NCBI GenBank assembly: GCA_029964075.1
Contig: CM057147.1
Location: forward strand, 19,613,513 to 19,677,512
Reading direction: 5' to 3'
DNA: 64,000 nucleotides
DNA from: Patiria pectinifera
Taxonomy: Eukaryota; Echinodermata; Asteroidea; Valvatida; Asterinidae
In this document: piece by piece, positions 13,928 to 26,000 of the stretch
Numbering within the stretch: the first letter of the stretch is position 1
Layout of the letters: each line of letters begins with the position of its first letter
Notes under the pieces: model-generated
The model's input: only the letters and a program-made list of their open reading frames with translations
Told to the model about the DNA's origin: nothing
Database searches by the model: none
Position numbers and translations under genes: made by a program

Positions 13928-14059
13928 CCTCATTCTCCGAGAATTTGGACAGCAAGTGGCTGGCCCAGCAAACTGGGAAGGAGAACATCCTCCTGATCCG
14001 AAAAACTTCCCAATACGTACACCTCCGACGTCGGCAGTCAAAGAGTCTAATCATTCAGG
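13928..14059 (+). CDS. SH2 adaptor, most 5' visible exon (tentative)
   Basis: Acceptor TTTCAG at 13922-13927 and donor GG|GTAAGG after 14059. Two frames are open. The frame reading LDSKWLAQQTGKENILLIRK leaves one base, which fits the next exon's two-base lead. The alternative frame (REFGQQVAGPANWEGE) leaves two bases and does not fit. I therefore prefer the first, though a missed intermediate exon could reverse that choice. Confidence 0.5.
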
Positions 14060-17000
14060 GTAAGGCCGGGTGGAATATAAACCCTTGAGCATTACCAAAA
14101 GAGGGCGCTCTTGCAATTTTATTGGCCAAAATAAACGGCAGCAGATAAATAAAAACATGTGAACAAACTTGTGGCGAATTACATGTTCAAATGTGTGCAG
14201 GAGTTGGCTGAATAGTTAAGAACGTACTACCTCAGAAAACTTTGTTGTGGCGCCCTCTTGCGATGATGCATAAAGGAACTAAGTGTTTTTGTCTATCATC
14301 CTTCATTCCATGCTTCTGTGCTTGAGAACAAAAAAAAAAATATTGAATTTTTGAAGAAGAAAAAGAAAATGAAATGAACAATTTAAATGCATGTTTAAAT
14401 ATTCATTTGCATCCTGCTTTTGTTTTCATGTTTTCATGTTTGTTTTTATAGCCATTAAAAGGCCATGTACAATAAGTTGTTTGTCTCTTGTTACGTTGGC
14501 TGTCCAATATTTTGGTGAATTGATCTTTGTTGTTTGCACAGAAGGATGTAGTGGCACAGAATCAAGAAAAGATTGCTTCGCCAATGAGAGCGATAACGCT
14601 GTCTGTAGAGGATGATAAACAAAAACATAATTCTACCTGGCCTTTTCCAATTTGTAAATAAGTACAGATCTTCACTGTATTTTTTTTTGGGGGGGGGGGA
14701 GGGGAGGGGGCGAGGGAATGGCATGTTGCATTGAAATTGTAAGGCAAGATTAATTCATACATTAGAAGGATTTTTCAAGAAAAGCTTTTTTGATAAAGTT
14801 TTTGTGAAGTCAAGGAAATTTGGAAAATACTTGCCTAATAATTTGTACTCTTTTCGTAGATTTCAAGAACTATATGGAGCATTTCTTAATGAGAACCATC
14901 TCCAAGGAGTGCTTAGTCGATACTATTTCTTCAATTTATCCCAGACAAGTCACTGTCAGAATGAAAGCCTTATTTGGGGCCCCCGGCTAGTGGGAGCAAT
15001 GTCCGGTCTTCCCGGAAATCACGTCCTGCACCTGGCACCCGGCCCAAACCACAAAGGAAACTCAGAATAAAACTGTAATTCTCCGTCCTTTTTCCCCACG
15101 GTGGTATTTTTAAAACATGCTTTCAATCATCACCCATCTCATTCAAAAAAATTACATGTTTCTCGTCTGGAATTTTAAAAAAATTGGTAAGGGAGGCCCT
15201 AAGTTATTATCTATTTTTTCCCCCAATTTTCATTTTTTTTTTCAAAGATGGCTGCCATATGTTTAAGATGGCTGCTTAAGCATATTTAAACATGATGCTT
15301 AAGCATATTTAGATATGATATTTTTTTATGATGCTTAGTATAACATAACAAATGATATCATTAAGGTCTACCTGTCAAGCCAGTTGCCAAATTCACAAAC
15401 GGTACTTTGCAAGTGGAATGACAAGTGAAAAGTGATTTTAAGGAATTTATTTTCTGGGCATCACTTTGTGAAATTAATGGTACATGGCAGTAAGATGACA
15501 TTGCCCTACAAAAGTGAAATTTAGACTTGAATTAGGTACGACAGATATTTAAACAAATATATATTTATAAATATTTTAAATTAAAAAAAAAATTGCTTTG
15601 AAAAATAAAGAACCAGCGGCGTCCAAAAAAGGCGGCATACGGGGGTCGAACAAACCCAGCCAATTACTGACTTGAAGTCAAGTCTAAACTATAAGTGGCA
15701 CAGGCTTGATGTGCTCTAGGCAGGTTCATTACTCACACACCTCCTTTTAATTGCCCTTTTGAAATGAGGTGAGTCAAAGGAAGGTCTGATGGTCCCCCCC
15801 CCCCTCTTCTTGAGTGGACAGTTGATCACAAAGAAGCTCTTCGGGCAGAAATCAACAGGTGGTGATGAGGAGGGGGCTCTGCCTGGTCTCACGGGTGGAT
15901 TAGGAATCCTGTGTGTGACCCTGTGACTTTGGCCAGGGTCTTCACTTTATATCCACCATGGGCTTATAAGCTTCTTCTTTGATTGGTCGGAGGCTTAAAC
16001 CTGTCAGTTTCGATTTCCCTCCATGGTTAAAGGGTTTAGATGTTGAAGTAGGGCAGAATGAAGCACCAGCTATCTAGCAAGAACTAAGACACTCTGTGTG
16101 GCAGAATTTTAGTCTAGAACATGCCTGCCAGAAAACTGGTTCATACTTGACGCGAATGCAAATCCAGAACAAACTCGGCGTCACAAAACATTCGCTGCGA
16201 AATTCGCCGTTGTTGAAAATGTAAATGTTCAAGTTGTGACAAATTGGAGCGCAAAAACTTGACATCACAAATTTTACACAAGTATAAACTGGCCTTAAGA
16301 CAAGTGGCGTAACTAGGGTTAAACTTTTGGGGGGACCTTCGGCTGCATACATTTTTCAAGAGGGGGCACATCATGTAGGCCCTATGTATTTGTTCACATT
16401 AGGATTTTAAACCGGGCCACCTGGGGGACATCCGTTAGGGGGCACGGACATCCGCTGGGGGGCACATGCCCCCCACCCTCCATATGCCCCCCTCCCCTAT
16501 CCCCATTCCCCTATCCCCACACCCCTCCCCACACCCTCCCCTCTGAGTTACGCCACTGCTTTACACTGGTTTAAGCTTACTTTTAATTTTAAACCTGTCA
16601 AACTTGTGAGCTTGTTGATAAACAAATTTCATAAGATTTTTCAGAATGATTTAGGCCTAACGGGCTGAATCTCTATTACAAATACCGTTTGGTCATTTTT
16701 GTCTTATTTTGAAATTTTACAGCAGACAAGTACAGGCTGAACTATGTGGAGGTTGAGATTGGGCCACCGAAGAGAAGGTAATGCTGGTCACTTTTGTCAA
16801 CAATTCTGGCAAACTCAACCTTAGATTCCTGTGACACTTTAAGGTCAAAGAAACCTTTTCAGAGAAGATGAAGAAGAACGTCCTTGGGTTTTTATAGGTG
16901 GGAGGGGCTGAAGCCCAAATACACAAAGACCCAGCCTATTTGGTGATGTTCAGACTTGGGTCATGAAGATAAAAGGCAGGCTTTATCTCAATGGCATCAG

Positions 17001-20000
17001 CACCTCCCTATAAGACCCGTATTAAGGACTTCCAGTAGATATCTGTACGAACACTTTTCCCCCAAATCAGGCAAAATAGTGATAGGAGTGTTAAATACTC
17101 AGGATTTGATAGTTTTAAAGCTAAGTTTAGGAATCATGCCCATTATCAGGAAGCTACTTTAAACACACAAATCAGCTGCTTAAAAAAAAGAATTATTGTG
17201 GGAAGAAAATGAAAAAAAAATTAAAGACAAAATTTCATGAGATATTACTTGTAACTAGGTCTCGACTAGTTCTTTCTAAAAAAAAAATGTTCACTGTATT
17301 TTTTTTGGACAAAGACTCGAAATTTGGCTCTAGAGGTACTTTCCCTCTTAGTAAAGAGTTACTTGCCCCCAAGGAATGAAATAACAGAGATGATTTGTTG
17401 TATTTTCAGCTGCAGATTAGAAATTTAATCTACGCTTTTCTTTCTTTCATTCCTGCATTCAGAGATGGTACGGATAAAGTACCGGTCATAAAAGTCTCCA
17501 ATGGCAACAGTAACCGGGTAAACTACAGCACCATTGTTTTCCCCAACAAAAATTCCAGGTGAGCTGAATTGTCTCTTTAAGTTTTTTTTTCAAATCCTTC
17601 TGCATTTAATCATACTTTAAAGCTACTGCAGGTTATGTTCCACACCAGTGTATGTGTAGTTTGAATGGGGGGGGGGTAGACCAAACAGCCAATCTGTGAA
17701 ATTTTTTCTAAGAGTCCATTACATGTGCAGGATGTTATACAGATATACCCTGCATGATATGGGACGGAGGGGTACCCCCCCCCTCCCATACCCTATGCAA
17801 ACCCTAGACTATTGTTACCTAACACATCCCCCTAGATATCTCAAAAGAATTCCTGAGATTCTGGTAACACAATGACCAACACAAAAGGGGGGGGGGGGCC
17901 CTCTGTCCCATATCGTGCTACAAATGTATACAGTTGACTAGGAGTGGAACGGAAAGATGGATAATTAAATTATCTAACATGGACAGTCTTACTGAAACAG
18001 TGAATATCTGGACAATTCCAGGGTTTTGTTTATCGTCCCAAACTCTGTTTACAAAATTTGTCCCTTTTAGGACGTAGAACCTCTTCCTTAATCTCTTGCT
18101 AAGGGCTTGCAACCTTTCACATACCGTACTGTTAACTGCGTTTTTGTAAATAATTGTAAAATTCCAGTTCAACCGCCAAGAATGCCAACCAGGAGAAAGC
18201 TGACAGCAATGGGACCCGGTCAGTTCCTCAAGTTCCCCCTCACCACGGCCCCACCAGCCCCACCTTCATGTTCGCCTCTCAGACCAGCAAGGAAGGCTGC
18301 CATCCCGCCACGCGGGTCAGCAATTCTGCCCCAGGGGGCGTGGCCAGCGGGGGAGGGCGAAAGAGGGCGGGGCAAGGGGGACATTCCAAACTGGAGCGAA
18401 AGGGGAGCCAGCTTACCGAGGCACAGATGCAGGTACCGGTATAGCAAAAGTTAATTGTCTACAAAATGTTGAAAATAATTTGTGCATCATACTTTTCTCT
18501 GTCAACAGAACTTTTTTTTTAGCAATTTTGGAGAAATATAAATGATAAGTAATACATGTACCCATTTGAATAAGAGACACAGGAAAGTGATCTCTTTTTT
18601 TTACCATAAAGTCCGACAGAACACTTTCTTGCATTAACGGCTTCATGTGATTGGTCATTATCACAAATTGCCATCTTCTCTATCCAGTCACAGGTCTGCT
18701 TGTATGTTTTGTGGGTCAATGTCACTTTTGTGAAAAAAAAAGATCTACCATTTAGTCAAATTGTTATAACTGAGCCAATGATTTGTCATGTTGCAAGATG
18801 TGACTTTTAAAACCAAGAAAACAGTATACTTGAACTGCAACAAAAGTACGGTAGCTACTAAAGCTGAATTTGATAAAAAAAAGGGCAAAATTAACACGTT
18901 TACGAAGCTGTTTACTGTTACTTATTATTTTTATTTTGATGATTTAATAGTGTCACATATCACCTTTGAAATCTATGATGTAACAGTTTGACTCACTGAA
19001 CTTTTCCAAACATAAGTGAGGTGCTAAGCAGAATATTATTGATTGCCAAATTCAGTAAATGAGAACTAAAGTAATACAAACCACACACAGAATGGCAGAT
19101 GACCTGTACTCCTTTTTGTATACTCTTGGTGAGGTGTGTTTTAACAGCTGTATACAATTTGTCAAGCTATGTACACGTACACGTATGAGTTGGCAATTTT
19201 GCTCATTCACCAGATTAGTACTGTCCATCTGTGATGAATATAGCCTGTCTGCTTGATGGCGGCTAGACAAGAAATCTGAGTCATAAAATTTCGGTTTTTT
19301 TCACTTACTCTCAAAAAATTAAGTGATTTTAATAAATATAGATTTCTCACTGATTGCATATAGTCATCGTGCAAAGAAAGTAAGCAATTTATTATAAGCC
19401 ATGTTCTTTGCCCTGCTTCATAAAAGCTGTAAATTCAGTGAGTAATTCTCAATTGGCATTTCAACCATCGCATTTGCAACTGAAAAAGGGACATTTGAAA
19501 CCTTGTGGAAAAAAAATGGTTTCGAAAACTGGTTCCAAACATTTCTTTCAAAAAGCAACTTGCGCATTGAGATCCAGGATATACCAAATGCAGTTATTCT
19601 CATTCTTTTTTCAGTATTTTACGTGCTTTAAGTAAGTCACTCAGTGAGTCAGCTTTGCGACATCCGTCTCAAATTTCAAGGAGCAGGGCCAAGTATCTTC
19701 CTTGATGCCGCACAGATTATCCCAACCCACTCACTCTGATATAATGTGTCCTATTTGGCTTTAACCCCACCATCAGCTATAAATGGCTTGATTGGTGTCG
19801 AGCAGTCTAGATGTCATTTCTTTAAAAAAAAAAAAAGTGGGCGGTGGTTTAATTCATGCGGTTTTCCAGAAACTTCCATCAGAGTTTCGAAATAGCCTCA
19901 CCCAATTGGCAGCAGTCCATCTCGGAGTTGCAGTGTCATGCAGAGGGCTTGGCTTTGCATTATTCTTGGCCGTCTGCCACCATCCGCCTTTCTTTCTTTT

Positions 20001-23000
20001 TTCTGTTTTTGCGGTTTTCTAAAACATGTGAATCATCGTGCTGGTCGAAGTATTAAGGTGGGTCATGTCCATGCAGATCATCTAAATAGAAGTTCCCTGG
20101 ATTTTAACCAAGGTTGGTTTTTTTTTACACCAAGGACTGGGTCAGAGCCAAAAGTGTTCTTGATATGCACCTTGATGTACATTTCTGTGAAATTGTTGGA
20201 TGCGTTGCTTGCTTTTACAGAAAAGATCCAGACATCCCAAAATGCAGTCAAGCTTACCACGACACTGACAATGTCTTTTCATTCTGCCCTCAAGTTGTCG
20301 GTATGGTGACACATTGACTGTCGAGTTTATTACCAGAAAGAACAATAGCATTGAATTGTCAAAAGAGTTTTCCTCTCATGCAAGTGTTCTGATTATTTTT
20401 ATCCTGCCAGCAACAGCAACAACAGCAACAACAGCAGCTGGAAATCTCCAAGACGCCTCCTAACTCTCCACCTAGGAGGAGAGCCCTGTCCACCCCCACC
20501 CGCTCCCGGAAATTCCCAAGTGACCCAGATGTGACAGAGACCATCAAGGTCGAGCAGGAAAAGGAGCCCATTCCTCCCAAAACACGGACACTACCGCCCC
20601 GCGAGAAGCCATGGAAACCGGACCCCGTGGATCTAGATTGCAAAGAGGACGTGGCCGGGGTGGAGTCTTTGAGCAGCAGGAGGGCTGATCTCCAAAAAGC
20701 GCAGGCTGCGTCGCTGGATTCCGGAATGCTTTCCAACTCGGCGCCTTCCAGCCAACTGACCCATGCCATGCAGGCCATGCGGATGAAAGCACGCCGGAAG
20801 TCCTCCTCTGGAGATGCCTACGAAGTTGTGAGTGATCCGACTGCGATGGATCAAATGGCAGCCCTTTGCTCACAGGAAGCACCGACTGTGTCCCCAGCTG
20901 CCACTGAACCCCCACCCCTCTCGCCGGAAGCGGTCAACATCCTCCGCAGCTCTCCTGTGATGAAGCGGCACAGGACCGAGTTGGAGAAGGCCTTTGCCCG
21001 CCGCAAGCTCACCGGACGCATCTCGGGAGAGCCGGACGGGTATGCGTCTCACTCCGGAAGCCACTCTTCCTCAGGGGAGAGCTCCCCGCAGGAAGGGATG
21101 CCAAGTCAGTTCTCTGAGGTGTCCTCCATGGGTGCCAGGTTCATTCCAGTCCTGCCGATCATCAAGTCAAGCAAGGATCGGGGCACTCCTGATGGCCAGA
21201 AAGCATCCTGTGGGGAGTACCGAAATGTACCGAAATGCAAACCCATCCCTGCCCCACGGTTCGGCCAACAGAGTCGGGAATCCTCCTCAGAGAGCATCAA
21301 CGATCCCTTATATCTGAACCAGCGGCCGATGCCCTCGCCCCCTTCACACCAGCAGGCAAGTCCCGCTACGCCGGATGTAACGGCATCATCGCAGCAAGTT
21401 GGTGACGATACCTACATGAACATTGCCTTTGGCAAAACAAAACAGGACAATGCTCATCGTTATGAGAATGTCTTCCTTGACGATCGGACTGTCAGTCTGG
21501 TAAGGAGAATTTTTAATCCTCTGAAGCTTCATTTTTATCTTCCTTCAACCATCCTAGTATGTATCATTCTCCATTGGCATGGACGTGGAAGTTTCTCTTC
21601 CCTGCCCTTTTACCGAACCAACAAATAGGCTGTTTTTATGCTTCCAGTAATAACTATCAAATAGAGTTAGAATGATTTATAGTAGATTGAATACTGTATA
21701 TGCAAACATGCCAAATATAATACTAATTCTCTTGTTTGTTTGCTCTGGAAGGATCGATGCTCTAATGCCAGTGATTCTCCTCGAGATAGTCTGGAGATCC
21801 ATTCCAACCGTCCAATCCCAGCACCCAGGATGCACGGCAGCAACAGCATACATGTTGCATCCCCTGCCGCTTCTGGTGACCATAGCAACCAGCATCACCA
21901 GAGCAATCAACATCGTCACAAAGACAACCAACATCACCAGGGCAAGCAGCGTCATCACCAAGGCAACCAGCATCACCACCAAGGCAACCAGGCCAAGCCA
22001 ACCAGCAGCCAATACCAGCAGGGGAAGCAGCATGGCCACACGCGGCAGGGCAGCTACGGCAGCACTGCTGTCATCCTCAGCCACATCAATGCTGTTATTG
22101 CACCCCTGTCTCCCAGTAGTTCGGTCAGCCCTGGCAACAAGTCCAAGCAGGGCACCTCAGCAGCAGCAGCTGCTCATCAGGTACTGAACGACTCGTTAGA
22201 AGCCCTGTACGCGACCCCTTGTAAGCACGGACAGTCACAAAGCAGTGTCGGCAACCACCATGGCCAGGTGCCAATGAAAGCCACCCACGGTATTGCCCCT
22301 GAGGTCCCCCCAAGTCCAAAGCCTGAGATCCCCAGCCACTCCAGTTCTCACCGGCGGGGCTCCCACGATAGCACCGGCAGTAACGGATCAAAGGTCACGG
22401 AGGCTGAAAAATCTTCCAGTATCGGCAAGGCCCTGGGCCACCTGATTAGGGATGGGGAGAAGCGCGAGCGGAAACACCGAGACCGGCCGCATGGAGAGAA
22501 GAAATCCCGGGAGGATAGGAAAGCACATGCAGAGAAGAAGGGTCACCATGGCGACAGGGAAAAGAGGGGTCATGGGAAAAGGCACCGAGGTGACAGTCAC
22601 AGTTCGTCTAGCTCTAGCAAGTCAAAACTGGAAAGACCTAGCTATGGTAAGCCGTCCTTGAGAAAACTTGACATATTGTTGAACTTTGTCCATTTTTTAA
22701 TGTTTTTTTTTTTAATAAAATGGAATTTTACATTAAATAGTGTTGAAAAACCAAACGTAGAAATACACAAGATGGCATTTCTAAGGTTTTTAATCTATTG
22801 TCGTTGGTGTGCAGGCAACCAGCCATGGTATTACGGACGCATGCTGCGACAGGAATGTGAGTACCTGATGCTGTCACAGGGCCAGTCCTGCCAGTACCTT
22901 GTACGAGATAGTTCACATAGGGTGAGTTGCTTGACTTTGCAGTGAATACAGGTTGTCCCACAAAATCCTAGCAGTCGAAAACCAATTAATAAAGGTATAT

Positions 23001-26000
23001 TGCATGTGAGTTTTGGAATATTTTCAAATTACCTCTTAAAGTCAGATAACCAATCTACCATACAAACTTTACAAAATGCATTGGAACAAAGCCTCATCTT
23101 CATCATACGAACTCAATAGAAAATCGTCTTCTTCCTTTTTCCTTGCAAGGGAGAAAGCACAGTTAGACAAACACTTCAAGGATTTATTTCCTTTGTTAAA
23201 GAGTAATGTGTGACTTATTCTACCGGCTTCGATCTGTAAACTTGATAAATAAAAAAAGTTGCCTAAGTGGTTTTTTTCAAGTCCGTATTGTGGTTGCTGT
23301 ATCGTTTGAACATAACATCCTAATGATACCAACTGAAAAGCATTTGGAAGACCAAATTATTCTACTCAGCAATACATCAGACACGATTTTGAATACTACC
23401 CCCACTTTTCTAAAAAAAGAAAAGAAAAAAAAAACATGCTCGATTCGACTGTTGGGTTTGTTGTGGGACAACCTGTATTTTAAATGCTGGTTTACTCGCC
23501 AGGCAAAGTTTAGGGTGAAGCAAATGTGTATGGAAAACTGGTAGACTTCAGTTTTTAATGTCATTAGATTTATGCTGAAACTTTTAAATAGTTTACTAGT
23601 AAGCATCTCTGAAGCGCTTTTATCAAAGGTTTCTGAAGGGAGTTTGTCTGAAGACAGCATGGTTTGACAGGCCCAGTTTAAACTTGGTAAACTCAGCACA
23701 GGAGTAGAATGGCGTCATGCTGTATTTTTCCCCGCATTATACATGCCGTATCTCACAAGAACATCAAGTTGTTTTTTGGGGTTTTTTTTTTTTCGTGTCA
23801 AGATGCTCTTCCATCTGTGCATATTTGGTTGTGCATTCTGGCCCCTCCCAAACCATAATAACAATGGGTTTTGCTAGCAATATAATTCAATAATATAATG
23901 CAATGAGCACTTGTGTTGTCAGTTCTGCCCAAAAGCCTGTGAGAAACAAGCTTACTCAAGCGTGTGACTACAGGACTGCTAGTGCTCCTCCTGCTGACAT
24001 GAAACACTCAACCACTGAGCTAGCCAGGGTCGGCTGATACTAGTATTGTGCATTTACGGATAGTACGGGAACTGAGTACCCTATTGAAGTAAAACACAGA
24101 TACCCAGGCACCCCTAAAAGAAACCCAACCCCAAATCAAATCCTAGAAGTTGTCTGAAGGGCTTTATAGCTTTACGGTGTAAACTGCATTTTTCGTGAGC
24201 GTCATCTGTGACATTTGTATTGGTTTTCCACGTAGCCTGGTTTTCATTTTGAAAATTCCCCACAAGTGGCATTCAAAAGCTTTCTTTTTCGTTGTTTTAG
24301 AAGTTGAAAAGTAATTTGTAAAATTGAGTACTGGCACCTAATCTCATCGTCTGGCGGGTACTCGGTTGTGATGCACAGCCCTAGCTGATACTAGCTTCAA
24401 AACTGATACAGCAGCAGGTTACCACAATGAATGACTTTTTGACAGATTTTTTTTAATGGAATTTTTGCGTCACAGAGATGATACATCTCCCCAGTGCAAA
24501 GAAAAAAAAATGCATCGAGGGAGTCAAACCACATTGTACTGGTGAAAGCATGGGTGTGACCGTAATCCAAAAGCTGCCAATTCCAATTACAAAGACGTAC
24601 GTTATATTGTTTGGATTCAACATGTGTCATAATTTGGAACCTTCATGACAGAGTTGACAGCAAAAAAAAATTTGAAATGATCAAACTGCTTCCAGGTGGG
24701 GTTTGGGACTACTTTATATTTTTCCTCTGTTGGTGACCTTAGAGCAATCTTTTAGCCGCACAGCTGTTTGAGTCGGAGTTTTAGACTTCTGGGAGAATAG
24801 TGGCATCAGTCATATGGCATTGTTCTTTAGCCGCTGTAAAATTCAAACAAGAATCACAGTTCTTGGTGTGGATCTTCTGCACAAGCGCACAGTATAAACT
24901 GGAGTTCGCAGTTCAGCAGTATTACAATGTTCAGCCTGGAAATCCACTTGTGCAAGGAAAAAAAACATGAGTTACTAGTTTTTTAAATGGAAATTCAACA
25001 ACTTATCTTGTTTTCTTAGAGTGAATGATACTGTTCATACATATATGTATGGAACCATCATATCAATTTTGTAAACATTGGCAGGTAAATGATGCAGGGT
25101 TTTTTTCAGTAGTTTAGACTTTTGAAATTGCAAATAGGACCATTAAATGTCATAATCTTGTTAAACTTGGTAAAGTTTAAATTATTAAATGTCAGTTGTA
25201 CATGTTATGTCCTGATGCGATGCACATTTCACATCCCTCTTTCAACTGAAAATGGAAGACCATGGTCTGATGCTGTCATTATCAAAAGCTGGCTTTTGAA
25301 TTGACAAACGTTCTATATTTCCATGTGTGTAATTTTGGTTCAAAGAGTAAACATGGTAAATGCAGTGTTAACATTTTTATCCACTAAAAACATGAAGATT
25401 TGTTTCCATTTTCAGTTCTCTGTTTGGTCTGACATTTGAGTTTTCTGATAGATATTGAAGCGGTTGACTTGTAAAAGATTGTTTCTGATTGGTTCAAACG
25501 ATAGAAATCAGTAACATTTTAAAGGCACAAAGGAACATTTCTATTACCTGGATATGTACCCGGAAAATTCTTGCTTAAAGTGCAGATAGGACTGGTACAA
25601 AATACCCTGTGAAATTAGTCTGTCTGAAATTGTATCATCTGGAAGAAAACTGTCATTGAAGGTGCTTTAAGAAAGTTTACCCGCAGACACAGTTTATTAG
25701 GTGCGGAAACTAGTTAACAGACCCCAAATATTGTGCATACATTTTCTAGTGTATAGTATCCACTGAGCTGAAACTTCAACAGATTAGTTGTTATAAACCC
25801 TTCTTACGATTTTGAGCAATTTTGTTGCTTCAAACTAACAAAAATCCACAAAATGCGAATGATTTTATTTAACTTTAAGGTGTGGTACAAAAGCAAAGTT
25901 TAGATAAGCTAAGTTCATGAATTCTGTAGAAAAACAAAAAACAAAGAGCCTCTTCCATGCCCCTTCTTGGCTCAGTGCCAGGTCCCTCTGACCAATGTTT

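Noticed and set aside
13229-14088. Long open frames running through the N gap
   Set aside because: The N stretch translates as unknown residues, so these frames have no support.
20531-21628. Start codon at 20531 and continuation past 21499 for the SH2 adaptor
   Set aside because: The frame is open and properly spliced upstream, and a good donor at 21500 leads in phase to the next exon. The extra codons are intron.
21672-22187. Threonine/isoleucine-rich and antisense valine-rich frames over the His/Gln tract
   Set aside because: Shadow frames of a repetitive coding tract on both strands.
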